Positions 1 to 8,866 of a stretch of 64,000 bases of DNA are shown here, one piece after another (the stretch's first letter is position 1; each line of letters starts with the position of its first letter). The stretch lies in NCBI GenBank assembly GCA_902578525.1, contig CACHDJ010000003.1:1-64000 (forward strand), read 5' to 3'. The translations under genes were made by a program, and so were the position numbers. The notes beneath the pieces are model-generated. The model had not been told where the DNA came from, did not search any database, and saw only the letters and a list, made by a program, of their open reading frames with translations. This DNA comes from an uncultured Pelagibacteraceae bacterium. GTDB lineage: Bacteria > Pseudomonadota > Alphaproteobacteria > Pelagibacterales > Pelagibacteraceae.

Positions 1-428
1 ATAATTACTCCAAAACTATTTTTAAAATTTTTATCAAAAAAATTTACTGGAAATGGTTTTTTTATGTCAAAAAATCTAAAAAGCACAAAACAAATAGAAT
101 AAAAAATAATTGCTTCTTCAGAAGATTTTTCAGTTCCATGAGAAATTTCATACAAATAAATAGGAATTGATTGTCCAATAAATTCATCAATTATAATTTC
201 TTTAGGATCTTTATTTTCATTATATTTTATATAACTTGTGACAGCTGGAAAAGAATAGATGAAAATTAAAACTAATCCTAATAATATTATATTTGATGAA
301 ATATTAAAAATATGAAATAAAACATATAATATAATAACTGTAGTTAAGGATCCAATAGTTCCAGGTATCTTCTTTATATTTCCCAAACCAAACATTGTTA
401 CAAATAATGAATTAAATTTATTAGTCAT
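1..428 (-). CDS. pgpA: Phosphatidylglycerophosphatase A, partial (C-terminus outside window)
   Basis: Not in the ORF track because the frame runs off the left edge. Reading the minus strand from an ATG at 428 gives an open frame of about 142 codons. It contains FGLGNIKKIPGTIGSL near the start, DPKEIIIDEFIGQ in the middle and FRFFDIKKPFP near the truncated end. These match the conserved blocks of PgpA, the membrane phosphatase that removes the phosphate from phosphatidylglycerophosphate to make phosphatidylglycerol. Hydrophobic segments lie between the blocks. The start codon lies inside the end of ispDF (8-base overlap), so the two genes are probably one transcript. The C-terminal part is outside the window. 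Family recognition is by eye; the motif set is quite specific. Confidence 0.85.
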   Translation of the reverse strand, partial: MTNKFNSLFVTMFGLGNIKKIPGTIGSLTTVIILYVLFHIFNISSNIILLGLVLIFIYSFPAVTSYIKYNENKDPKEIIIDEFIGQSIPIYLYEISHGTEKSSEEAIIFYSICFVLFRFFDIKKPFPVNFFDKNFKNSFGVI

Positions 429-1524
429 ACTTGGTTACAGAAGTTATTACTTCACATGCAATAGCCTTTTCTTTTCCAATTAAACCTAACTTTTCAACTG
501 TTTTCCCTTTCAAATTAATTTTATTTTTATCTAAATTCATTAGATTTGATATTGAATTAATTATTTTGTCTCGATATTTTGAAACCTTAGGCTGTTCACA
601 TATTAAATTAATATCTAAATTATTTATAAAAAAATTTGATTTATTTAGATTATGTAAAATAGGTTTTAATATTTTTGTTGATCTTATATTTTTAAACTTT
701 TTTGTGTTAGGAAAATAAGTACCTATATCTTTTTTTGATGTTGCACCTAATAAAGCATCAATAATTGAATGTAATATTACATCACCATCAGAATGACCTT
801 TTAAACCAGAATGAAACGGAATTTTTATACCACCTAAATATAGTTTTTTATTTTTGACTAGTCTATGAATATCGAATCCGATACCGTAATAATTTTTAGA
901 TGAATCAATATCTTCTTTAAAGGTTATTTTTAAATTTTTATTCTCACCTTTAATAAATTTAATTTTTTTATCAAAATTGATAAACAAACTTGACTCGTCA
1001 GAAAATTTATCTTTTTCTTTAATAGCTAAATTATATAATTCATAAAATTTAAATCCTTGTGGTGTTTGAGTTAAATAAGAATTTTCTCTTTTTAAATTAA
1101 ATACTTGCTTATTAATTTTATACTTTAAAGAGTCTTTAGGTTGAAATATTGGAACAGCTGAACTATTATTTTTTAAATTTTTTAATATTCTTTTTAATAG
1201 ATTGATAGAAAAATTTGGTCTAGCTGCATCATGTATTAAAACATTATTTGGCCTGTACTTTTTAATTTTTTTAAGAGCGATTAGCGATGAGTCAGATCTT
1301 TCCCTTCCACCTTTAATTATAAATATATTTTTTGAATATTTTTTTTTAATTTTTTTTGGATTATCTACAACTAAAATAATTCTTTTGAATAATTTGGATT
1401 GAATAGCCTTTTCAATTGAATGTTCAAATAATTCTTTATTTTTGTATAAAAAGTACTGCTTGGGTTTTTTATTATCAAATCTTTTACCAGATCCAGCAGC
1501 TAATATTATAAAATAGTTGTTCAT
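421..1524 (-). CDS. ispDF: Bifunctional IspD/IspF, methylerythritol phosphate pathway
   Basis: A fused enzyme for two non-consecutive steps of the MEP isoprenoid pathway: CTP-dependent cytidylyl transfer to 2-C-methyl-D-erythritol 4-phosphate (IspD), and formation of the 2,4-cyclodiphosphate (IspF). The IspD half carries the nucleotide-binding loop ILAAGSGKRF (about residues 7-16) and LIHDAARP (about 96-103). The IspF half begins near residue 214 with GIGFDIHRL (metal-binding Asp/His), followed by LKGHSDGDV and GKTVEKLGLIGKEKAIA near the C-terminus. The 367-residue length fits the fused form common in Alphaproteobacteria. It overlaps downstream pgpA by 8 bases and is divergent from ntrY across a 27-base gap. 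Confidence 0.95.
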   Translation of the reverse strand: MNNYFIILAAGSGKRFDNKKPKQYFLYKNKELFEHSIEKAIQSKLFKRIILVVDNPKKIKKKYSKNIFIIKGGRERSDSSLIALKKIKKYRPNNVLIHDAARPNFSINLLKRILKNLKNNSSAVPIFQPKDSLKYKINKQVFNLKRENSYLTQTPQGFKFYELYNLAIKEKDKFSDESSLFINFDKKIKFIKGENKNLKITFKEDIDSSKNYYGIGFDIHRLVKNKKLYLGGIKIPFHSGLKGHSDGDVILHSIIDALLGATSKKDIGTYFPNTKKFKNIRSTKILKPILHNLNKSNFFINNLDINLICEQPKVSKYRDKIINSISNLMNLDKNKINLKGKTVEKLGLIGKEKAIACEVITSVTKYD

Positions 1525-1551
1525 TTTTTATAACTATAATATCTCTAAATA

Positions 1552-3333
1552 ATGCGAGAGTTTTTAAAAAAAAATTTATTCATTATTATAATATCCTTAA
1601 TTACTCTTTTTATAGGTTTTTTTACTTTTTTAACTTTTATCGATAAAAGTTTTATAGAGCTAAATCAACTAAATCTTCAATATTTATTAATTTTAAATAT
1701 TATTTTACTAGTATTATTATTTAGTTTCATTTTTTTTGAGATTAAAAAATCGATTAGAACTGATATTGATCAAGATGGGCTTAAATCAAATAAAAAATAT
1801 ATAACTTATTTTTCATTATTTACTTTAATACCTTCAATTTTGATTTCAATTTTCTCTCTCTTTTTATTTTCATTTGCACTTGAAAAATATTTTGACAAAA
1901 AAGTTACAACGGTAGTAAATAATTCGTATGCACTTGCTAAAAGTTATGTCCGTGAAGTTAGAAACAAGGTTGAGGCCGATATTGTTTTAACAGCTTTCGA
2001 TACTAATAAAAGTGCAAAATTTCTCAATGATAATCCTAATGAATATTTTAGATTTTTAAAAACACAAAAAATAATTAGAGATATTGATGAAATTCATATT
2101 ATTGACCAAAATAAAAATTTACTTTTTTCAAGCTTAGATAATAGATCTCTTTATCAACCACCTTTAGAAGAGGCATTAAAACTTGTACTTGATGACGATC
2201 GACCTTTAAAAATAATTAATGCACCTGAAAATATTTCTGCAGCTATTATGAGATTACAAAATTTTGATAATCGATTTTTGTATGTAGTAAAATATTTAGA
2301 TAAAAATATTTCAAATTATCTCACAGAATCTCAGGAAGCTATAAACTTTTATTATACAGTTGAAGAGAAAAGTACTGGTATTAAAATTTCATTTGCTATT
2401 ATCTATTTAATTATAGTCACTTTGTTAATGTTCATTTCTATAAGTATTGCTATAAGGTTTTCATCTAGATTTTTCAGATCAATAAATAATTTAATTTTTG
2501 CCTCTTCTGCTATTGGTAATGGAGATTTAGATATAAAAGTTCCAGAATTAAAAACAGATAAAGATTTAGAAACATTAAATAAAAATTTTAATTCTATGAT
2601 CAATAGACTTAAGATCCAACAAGAAAAACTAATTATTAATGAAAGACATGAAGCTTGGGGCAGCCTAGCTAGAAAATTAGCACACGAAATTAAAAATCCT
2701 TTAACACCAATTCAATTAACAATAGACAGAATTAAAAATAATTATGCGAATCAGATTGATAATAAAGATAAATCAAATTTTGAAGAAAATCTTCAAATAA
2801 TAAATAATCAAATTAAGCAAATAGGTAATCTAGTTAACGAATTTTCTGATTTTGCAAGAATGCCAAAACCAGTTTTTAAAAATAATGATTTAATAAAAGA
2901 ATTAAATGATAATATAAAATTATTATCTAAGATAGATGATGATATTAAAATAGATTTAAAAACTAACAGAAATAAAGTAATTTTTAAAAGTGATAAAGAA
3001 CAGCTTAGTAGAGTTTTTTTAAATTTGATTAAGAATTCAATTGAAAGTATTCAGCAAAAATCAGAAAACATAAGTAATTATGATAAAAAGATATCTATTG
3101 AAATTGATGATAATAGTGATCATATAAACATTATAATGACCGATAACGGTATTGGGTTTAGAAATTTTAAGAAAAATATTAGGGATATATTGCATCCATA
3201 TTTTACAACAAAAAAAAATGGTACAGGATTAGGGCTTTCAATAGTCAATAAGATTGTAAATGATCACAATGGAAAAATTGATTTTGTTTCTATAGATAAT
3301 GGAGCAAAAGTTAAAATAATTTTCAATAAATAA
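1552..3333 (+). CDS. ntrY: NtrY-like sensor histidine kinase
   Basis: Membrane-bound sensor kinase that should phosphorylate NtrX encoded immediately downstream. In order: hydrophobic segments near residues 8-30, 40-62 and 82-112; an extracytoplasmic or juxtamembrane region; a further membrane segment at about 280-303; a HAMP-like linker; the dimerisation/phosphoacceptor helix with AHEIKNPLTP (His378); and an ATPase domain with NLIKNSIES, DNGIGF and GTGLGLSIV. The 593-residue length is shorter than many NtrY proteins (about 700-750). The last base overlaps the A of the ntrX ATG (TAATG). The ntrY-ntrX-trkA-trkH order is the alphaproteobacterial arrangement without ntrBC. The signal sensed cannot be read from sequence; nitrogen, redox and envelope signals have been proposed for relatives. 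Confidence 0.9.
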   Translation: MREFLKKNLFIIIISLITLFIGFFTFLTFIDKSFIELNQLNLQYLLILNIILLVLLFSFIFFEIKKSIRTDIDQDGLKSNKKYITYFSLFTLIPSILISIFSLFLFSFALEKYFDKKVTTVVNNSYALAKSYVREVRNKVEADIVLTAFDTNKSAKFLNDNPNEYFRFLKTQKIIRDIDEIHIIDQNKNLLFSSLDNRSLYQPPLEEALKLVLDDDRPLKIINAPENISAAIMRLQNFDNRFLYVVKYLDKNISNYLTESQEAINFYYTVEEKSTGIKISFAIIYLIIVTLLMFISISIAIRFSSRFFRSINNLIFASSAIGNGDLDIKVPELKTDKDLETLNKNFNSMINRLKIQQEKLIINERHEAWGSLARKLAHEIKNPLTPIQLTIDRIKNNYANQIDNKDKSNFEENLQIINNQIKQIGNLVNEFSDFARMPKPVFKNNDLIKELNDNIKLLSKIDDDIKIDLKTNRNKVIFKSDKEQLSRVFLNLIKNSIESIQQKSENISNYDKKISIEIDDNSDHINIIMTDNGIGFRNFKKNIRDILHPYFTTKKNGTGLGLSIVNKIVNDHNGKIDFVSIDNGAKVKIIFNK

Positions 3334-4688
3334 TGAAAGCTGAAATATTAATAGTTGATGATAACTCAGATATAAGAAATATCCTGAATGAACTAATTGT
3401 TGATGCAGGCTATAAGACAAGGGTTGCTGCTAATTACAATCAAGCACTTAATGAAATCGATAAAAAAATACCTGATGTTGCGATTCTTGATGTTAAATTA
3501 GATAAAGGAGATCATGATGGGATTCAGTTATTGTCACATATAAAATCCAAGAGTAAAGATGTTCCAGTTATTATGATATCTGGACATGCAAATATTGAAA
3601 TGGCAATAAGTTCTTTAAAACATGGTGCTTTTGAATTTGTAGAAAAACCTTTTGATCAAGCAAGACTATTAAATTTTATTACCAGAGCTGTTGAAAATTT
3701 GAATTTAAAGATTCAAAATAAAGAATATGAAAATAAACTTTTCTCTTCTTTTGATTTAATTGGGAATAGTAAAAATATAGCAACAATAAGAGATCAAATT
3801 GAAAAAATTTCTGTGACTGATAGTAGAATTATTATTAACGGTCCTTCAGGCTCTGGAAAAGAATTAATTGCAAGAAAAATTCATAAGAAATCTAAAAGAA
3901 ATAATAAACCATTTATAATTTTAAATGGAGCATTATTAGATAATAATAAATATGAACTAGAATTATTTGGTGAAGAAAAAATTGATGGTTCAATTTCATA
4001 TGGAGCACTAGAAAAAGCAAATAAAGGCACTTTATTAATCGATCAAATATCTGATATTCCATTAGACATTCAATCTAAAATTTTAAGAGTATTGATTGAT
4101 CAGAAGTTTAAAAGAGTTAATGGATCAAGTGATATTAAAGTTGACGTCAGATTAATTTGTTCTTCAAGCAAAGACTTAAAAAGTGAAATTGAAATGGGAA
4201 ATTTTAGAGAAGATCTTTTTCATAGAATAAATGTATTTGAAATTAATATTGATCCTTTAAGTGATAGAATTTCAGATATACCTTTATTGATTAAGTATTT
4301 TTCAAAAAAAATTACGGAAAATTATAATATTAAAGATCTAGAAATTGATGAAAATGATAATTATATTTTAAATCACAAATGGAAAGGCAATGTAAGGGAA
4401 TTAAGAAATTTAATAGAGAGAATAGCTATTTTACAACCTGATAGTAAAGATAAGATATCGAATATTATTAAAGAATCTCTTAAAAGTGATCATTTTCAAG
4501 AAAAAGTCTCTGAAAATAGCCTATCTATACCGTTAAAAGAAGCTAGAGAAAAATTTGAAAAAGAGTATTTAACTATCCAATTAAAAAAATTTAATGGAAA
4601 TATATCTAAAACAGCCAATTTTGTTGGTATGGAAAGAAGCGCACTACATAGAAAACTTAAAGGCCTAGGAATAAAAGAATTTAATTAA
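3333..4688 (+). CDS. ntrX: NtrX-type response regulator with AAA+ and Fis domains
   Basis: Partner of NtrY. The receiver domain has acidic residues at VDD (9-10), phosphoacceptor Asp53 in AILDVKL and the switch Lys in VEKPF. A central AAA+ domain follows, with Walker A GPSGSGKE (170-177) and FREDLFHRI. The C-terminal Fis-type helix-turn-helix contains NISKTANFVGMERSALHRKL. Two oddities are visible. There is no GAFTGA loop for sigma-54 contact; the equivalent stretch reads SISYGALEKA, which is usual for NtrX relatives. The Walker B acidic pair reads LLIDQ (Asp237, Gln238) instead of the common DE, which would be expected to weaken ATP hydrolysis. As SAR11 genomes are not known to carry rpoN, it probably acts as an ordinary DNA-binding regulator. 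Confidence 0.88.
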   Translation: MKAEILIVDDNSDIRNILNELIVDAGYKTRVAANYNQALNEIDKKIPDVAILDVKLDKGDHDGIQLLSHIKSKSKDVPVIMISGHANIEMAISSLKHGAFEFVEKPFDQARLLNFITRAVENLNLKIQNKEYENKLFSSFDLIGNSKNIATIRDQIEKISVTDSRIIINGPSGSGKELIARKIHKKSKRNNKPFIILNGALLDNNKYELELFGEEKIDGSISYGALEKANKGTLLIDQISDIPLDIQSKILRVLIDQKFKRVNGSSDIKVDVRLICSSSKDLKSEIEMGNFREDLFHRINVFEINIDPLSDRISDIPLLIKYFSKKITENYNIKDLEIDENDNYILNHKWKGNVRELRNLIERIAILQPDSKDKISNIIKESLKSDHFQEKVSENSLSIPLKEAREKFEKEYLTIQLKKFNGNISKTANFVGMERSALHRKLKGLGIKEFN

Positions 4689-6074
4689 ATGAATATTATA
4701 ATTTGTGGTGCCGGAAGAGTAGGGTTTACTATTGCTAAACTATTAAGTGAACAAGGCCATTCAATAACTGTAATTGACCAATCTAGTGAAGATATTCAAA
4801 AAATTAACGAAAGTTTAGACGTAAAAGCAATTGTTGGTAAAGGCACATATCCATCTATTCTAGAAAAAGCAAATGCTTCTGAAACTGACATGATTATTGC
4901 TGTAACTAGAAATGATGAAATTAATATGTTAATTTGTCAAATAGCCTATTCAATTTTTAATGTTCAAAAAAAAATTGCTAGAATTCGTTCACAAGACTAT
5001 TTGAATCCTAAATTCACCAGAGTATACAATAAAGAAAATTTGCCGATAGATGTAATTATTTCTCCAGAAATTGAGATTGCAAAGTCGATTCAAAGAAAGT
5101 TAGAAGCCCCAGGTGCTTTAGATAGTGTACCTTTTGCTGAGAATAAGATTAGATTACTTGAAATTTTAATTAAAGATAATTGTAAACTAATTAATTTTAA
5201 ACTTAACGAATTAACTAAAAAATATCCTCAATTAGATGCAAATATTATAGCATTAATAAGGGGAGATAAGATTTTTATACCTAAAAAAACAGACCAAATA
5301 AAATGTAATGATAAGATATATGTTATTATAAATTCTTCACAAATGGCCGAAACTTTGCAAGCATTTGGACATGATGAAAAAATTTCTAAAAAGATTTTGA
5401 TTATTGGTGGTGGAAATATTGGATTCAATTTAGCAAAAAATTTAGAAGAAAGCTTAGATTCTGTTAGAATCAAAATTGTTGAAAAAAATAAAGAGAGAGC
5501 TGAATTTTTAGCTAACCAGCTTAATAATACTATTGTGATTAATGGTGATGGACTTGATGAGGAAGCATTAATAGAGGCAAATTTAGGTGAAGCCGAAACT
5601 GTTTTGGCACTAACAAATGATGACGAGGATAATTTAATGGTAAGTGTACTCGTTGAAAAATTTGCAAAAGATCAAAAAGATATTGATGACAAAAGAACAA
5701 TGGCTTTAATCAATAAACCAAACTATTCTTTACTCCAATCATCTTTAAAAATTGATGATTTGATTGATCCAAGAATGAATACTGTTTCAAGTATTTTAAA
5801 ACATGTTCATAAAGGCTCAATTGAAAACGCTTATACTATTTCAAACGGTGAATATGAAATAATAGAAGCAGAAATTATTGAAACTTCAGAATTAATTAAT
5901 AAAGAATTGAAAAATTCTAATCTTCCTGAAGAAATACGGATAGGAGCAATTTTAAGAGATAAAAAAGTTATAATACCAAGATCTGATTTTATTTTCAAAA
6001 AAGATGATCGAGTTGTTTTTTTAGCTAAAAAAGATTCAATTTCAATTGTAGAAAATATTTTTAGGTTAAGTTAA
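4689..6074 (+). CDS. trkA: Trk potassium uptake regulator TrkA
   Basis: Peripheral, NAD(H)-binding regulatory subunit of the Trk K+ uptake channel, acting with TrkH on the cytoplasmic face. Two tandem RCK units are visible. The first starts with a Rossmann GAGRVGFTIAKLL loop at residues 7-19; the second starts near residue 238 with IIGGGNIGFNLA. Each is followed by a ligand-binding TrkA_C-like segment. The 461-residue length matches the classic double-RCK TrkA. It starts directly after the ntrX stop codon and is 10 bases from trkH, so all four genes are likely one operon. Linkage to NtrYX suggests control by that system, an inference from gene order only. Confidence 0.93.
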   Translation: MNIIICGAGRVGFTIAKLLSEQGHSITVIDQSSEDIQKINESLDVKAIVGKGTYPSILEKANASETDMIIAVTRNDEINMLICQIAYSIFNVQKKIARIRSQDYLNPKFTRVYNKENLPIDVIISPEIEIAKSIQRKLEAPGALDSVPFAENKIRLLEILIKDNCKLINFKLNELTKKYPQLDANIIALIRGDKIFIPKKTDQIKCNDKIYVIINSSQMAETLQAFGHDEKISKKILIIGGGNIGFNLAKNLEESLDSVRIKIVEKNKERAEFLANQLNNTIVINGDGLDEEALIEANLGEAETVLALTNDDEDNLMVSVLVEKFAKDQKDIDDKRTMALINKPNYSLLQSSLKIDDLIDPRMNTVSSILKHVHKGSIENAYTISNGEYEIIEAEIIETSELINKELKNSNLPEEIRIGAILRDKKVIIPRSDFIFKKDDRVVFLAKKDSISIVENIFRLS

Positions 6075-6084
6075 TAGCTATTTA

Positions 6085-7491
6085 ATGTTTGGTCTAAGAA
6101 TTAAATATTTAAGTTTTTTTTGTGGATTAATTTCGATATTATCATTTTTTAATGTTATTTACTCATATTATTTTAATTTATATTTAAATCTTAATACTTA
6201 CTACATAAGCTTTATATCATCTATTATAATAGCTATTTTATTTTATAATTTAGAAAGGGTTAAAGATAAAACAACGATTTTTGAAAAAATTTTAACAATT
6301 TGTTTTGGATATTTTTTATTACCCTTAATCTTAGCCCTTCCATTTTATTTTAGTATTTATAACTTAACTTTCTTAAATTCTTTTTTTGAGTCAATTTCTG
6401 GATTTACATCTACCGGATTCACTATTTTCGAAAACATTAAGCACGTTGATCAAAGTTTAATATTATGGAGGTCATCTATTCAATGGATTGGAGGCTTATA
6501 TTTTCTATTTTCTATAATCTATCTTATTGATATATACGATGAAAGTTTTAAAAAATCATTAACAAACTACTTATCTTTAAATAACGAAGAAATATTAAAA
6601 CAAACAATTAAGATATTTTTATTATATTCTGGTTTAACCATTTTTATTTTTCTAATTCTAAATTTTTTATCTATAAGAACATTTGACTCTTTAAACTTAG
6701 CTTTAACTATTATTTCATCTGGTGGTTTTTTACCGGTAAACGACCTTTCAAGTATTTTAAGAGGAAATACTCAAATTATTATATTTTCGTTACTTCTTTT
6801 ATTTTCTTATTTTAGTATTTTCTTTAGTTACAACTTATTTTTTATCAAAAAAAAAAATATAAATTTTTTTTATGAAGACTTTCATTTAATTTTTTATTTG
6901 CTTATAGTTGTTTCAATCTTTTTTTTATTCTTTTCGTATAATAACGATTTTTCGTACAATCTATTGTCTTTAATAAGTAGTATGTCTAATATTGGTTTTT
7001 CGATATCCTATGAACAATCAAACTTAAATTTTATTTATTTACTTTTAGTAATTATAGGAGGATCTTTTTTTTCTACTAGTTCAGGTTTGAGATTTATTAA
7101 GATTTATTCTCTTTTTAAATACTCAATAAATCAAATTTTATCTTACAGTAAACCCAAAAATATTTTTATGAATAAGTTATTTTTTACTGAAATAAATTTT
7201 GATTTTAAAGAGATTAATAAATATTTTTTAACAGTTTTAATATTTATTTTCTCTTTATTTATTCTTACGATTCTCCTGAGTTTAAGCCAACTTGATTTTG
7301 AAAGTGCATTTAAATTATCGATATTAACTCTCATGAATACTGTTAATTCATCTTCTTATGGGTTAACAGATTTTGAATTTTACAATCTACATTATTTTAC
7401 TAAGAATTGTTTGATTTTATTTATGATTATTGGAAGAATTGAACTGTTAACAGTTTTAATTATTATCAAAAAATTTCTTTTTAAAGATTAA
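6085..7491 (+). CDS. trkH: Trk potassium channel subunit TrkH
   Basis: Integral membrane ion-conducting subunit of the Trk system. The 468-residue protein is almost wholly hydrophobic, with many transmembrane helices. Pore-loop-like stretches with the expected Ser/Thr-Gly-Phe character are visible, for example SISGFTSTGFT near residue 110, IISSGGFLP near 215, SSMSNIGFS near 300 and NTVNSSSYGLT near 425. These correspond to the four selectivity-filter repeats of the TrkH/KtrB superfamily. It follows trkA by 10 bases and is the last gene of the ntrYX-trkAH unit, ahead of tRNA-Arg. The first 50 residues are especially AT-driven and poorly conserved by eye. Confidence 0.9.
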   Translation: MFGLRIKYLSFFCGLISILSFFNVIYSYYFNLYLNLNTYYISFISSIIIAILFYNLERVKDKTTIFEKILTICFGYFLLPLILALPFYFSIYNLTFLNSFFESISGFTSTGFTIFENIKHVDQSLILWRSSIQWIGGLYFLFSIIYLIDIYDESFKKSLTNYLSLNNEEILKQTIKIFLLYSGLTIFIFLILNFLSIRTFDSLNLALTIISSGGFLPVNDLSSILRGNTQIIIFSLLLLFSYFSIFFSYNLFFIKKKNINFFYEDFHLIFYLLIVVSIFFLFFSYNNDFSYNLLSLISSMSNIGFSISYEQSNLNFIYLLLVIIGGSFFSTSSGLRFIKIYSLFKYSINQILSYSKPKNIFMNKLFFTEINFDFKEINKYFLTVLIFIFSLFILTILLSLSQLDFESAFKLSILTLMNTVNSSSYGLTDFEFYNLHYFTKNCLILFMIIGRIELLTVLIIIKKFLFKD

Positions 7492-7520
7492 CTAAATATT
7501 GTATATGTATATCTCAATTT

Positions 7521-7597
7521 GCGCCCTTAGCTCAGCTGGATAGAGCATCGGTTTTCTAAACCGAGGGTCGGAGGTTCGAATCCTCCAGGGCGCGCCA
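7521..7597 (+). tRNA. tRNA-Arg (anticodon TCT)
   Basis: 77 bases with encoded CCA. The acceptor stem GCGCCCT pairs with AGGGCGC, followed by discriminator G and CCA. The anticodon arm TCGGT-TTTCTAA-ACCGA places TCT at positions 34-36. The T arm carries GGTTCGAATCC. It is followed by a 7-bp hairpin (CCATTTT...AAAATGG) that reuses the CCA end and may be a processing or termination element. Confidence 0.97.
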
Positions 7598-7750
7598 TTT
7601 TAGACCAAAATGGGTTTCAGATGCGTTGTTATCTCTACTGTTTTGTAATAATTTTATCTTGAAGAGTTATTTCTTACATGCTTAAATTATAAAAATTCAA
7701 AAGTTATTTTGAATTATTTGTTAACAAATAAATAAACAATAGGAAGAAAT

Positions 7751-8791
7751 ATGTTTAAATACTTAAAACAATTAACTTCTTTAGTTGCTATGGTTGCTGT
7801 GTTGTTCACTTTTACAACAGAGACTATGGCTGCTAAAAAATCTAAAACACTTAAAAACACTCAAAAAAAGGGTTTTGTTAGATGTGGAGTATCTCAAGGT
7901 CTTCCAGGATTTTCTAATGCTGACGCTGCAGGAAATTGGACTGGTGTTGACGTTGATGTATGTAGAGCGGTAGCTGCTGCAGTACTAGGTGATGCAAACA
8001 AAGTTAAGTTTACACCACTAAGTGCTAAAGAAAGATTTACAGCTTTAACTTCTGGTGAGATTGATATCTTATCAAGAAACACAACTTGGACTCTTTCAAG
8101 GGATGCTGATATCGGACTTACTTTCGTAGGTGTGAACTTTTACGATGGACAAGGTTTCATGGTAAGAAAAAGTTCAGGTATTACTTCGGTAGATCAATTT
8201 AAAAATGGTATCTCAGCTTGTACAAACATTGGTACAACAACTGAGTTAAACATGAGAGACTTCTTTAATTCTAGAGGAATTTCTTATGAACCAGTTGCTT
8301 TTGAAAAAGCTGACGAAGTTGTAGCTGCATATGATGCAGGTAGATGTGATACTTATACTACTGATAAATCTGGTTTAGCTGCTCAAAGAACTAAAATGAA
8401 AAACCCTGATGAACACATTGTTCTACCAGAAACTATTTCTAAAGAACCTTTAGGACCAGTTGTAAGACAAGGTGACTCAGTATGGGAAGATATCGTAAGA
8501 TGGTCTTTGAACACTATGATCGAAGCAGAGGAATATGGTATTACTTCAGCTAATGCAGACTCAATGAAAACTTCAGACAACCCACAAATTAAAAGACTTG
8601 TTGGTGCTGAAGGTGAAATGGGTGCAGCATTCGGTTTAGATAATGAGTGGAACTTAAGAATTATCAAACAAGTTGGAAATTATGGTGAAAGTTATAAAAG
8701 AAATATAGCTGACACTGGTATTTTACCAGACAGAGGTCCAAATGAATTATGGACTAAAGGTGGTATTTTATACGTTCCACCATCAAGATAA
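7751..8791 (+). CDS. aapJ: General L-amino acid ABC transporter, periplasmic binding protein
   Basis: Solute-binding component (family 3, AapJ/BztA/YhdW type) that captures amino acids in the periplasm for the permease encoded downstream. A signal peptide of about 27 residues ends near ETMAA. The mature part starts with the family-typical segment KGFVRCGVSQGLPGFS, followed by GVDVDVCRAVAAAVLG and FTALTSGEIDILSRNTTWT. The 346-residue length is typical. Codon use is richer in C-ending codons than neighbouring genes, as expected for one of the most abundant SAR11 proteins. AGGAAG lies just upstream as ribosome-binding site. A strong terminator separates it from aapQ. Substrate range is inferred from family. 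Confidence 0.94.
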   Translation: MFKYLKQLTSLVAMVAVLFTFTTETMAAKKSKTLKNTQKKGFVRCGVSQGLPGFSNADAAGNWTGVDVDVCRAVAAAVLGDANKVKFTPLSAKERFTALTSGEIDILSRNTTWTLSRDADIGLTFVGVNFYDGQGFMVRKSSGITSVDQFKNGISACTNIGTTTELNMRDFFNSRGISYEPVAFEKADEVVAAYDAGRCDTYTTDKSGLAAQRTKMKNPDEHIVLPETISKEPLGPVVRQGDSVWEDIVRWSLNTMIEAEEYGITSANADSMKTSDNPQIKRLVGAEGEMGAAFGLDNEWNLRIIKQVGNYGESYKRNIADTGILPDRGPNELWTKGGILYVPPSR

Positions 8792-8810
8792 TTTAAGTCA
8801 TTAATTACTT

Positions 8811-8843
8811 AAAAAGGGCTAGATTTTTCTAGCCCTTTTTTTA
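8811..8843 (+). terminator. Rho-independent terminator after aapJ
   Basis: A near-perfect hairpin AAAAAGGGCTAGA-TTTT-TCTAGCCC followed by a run of seven T. It lies between the binding-protein gene and its permease genes, so it probably acts as a partial terminator that keeps aapJ mRNA in excess over aapQMP. A similar element follows pstS. Confidence 0.9.
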
Positions 8844-8866
8844 TAAACTCATATATTATCCCCATT

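Noticed and set aside
3333-4688. Absence of the GAFTGA motif in NtrX as a discovery
   Set aside because: Other alphaproteobacterial NtrX proteins also lack it; only the Walker B Gln is kept as a finding.
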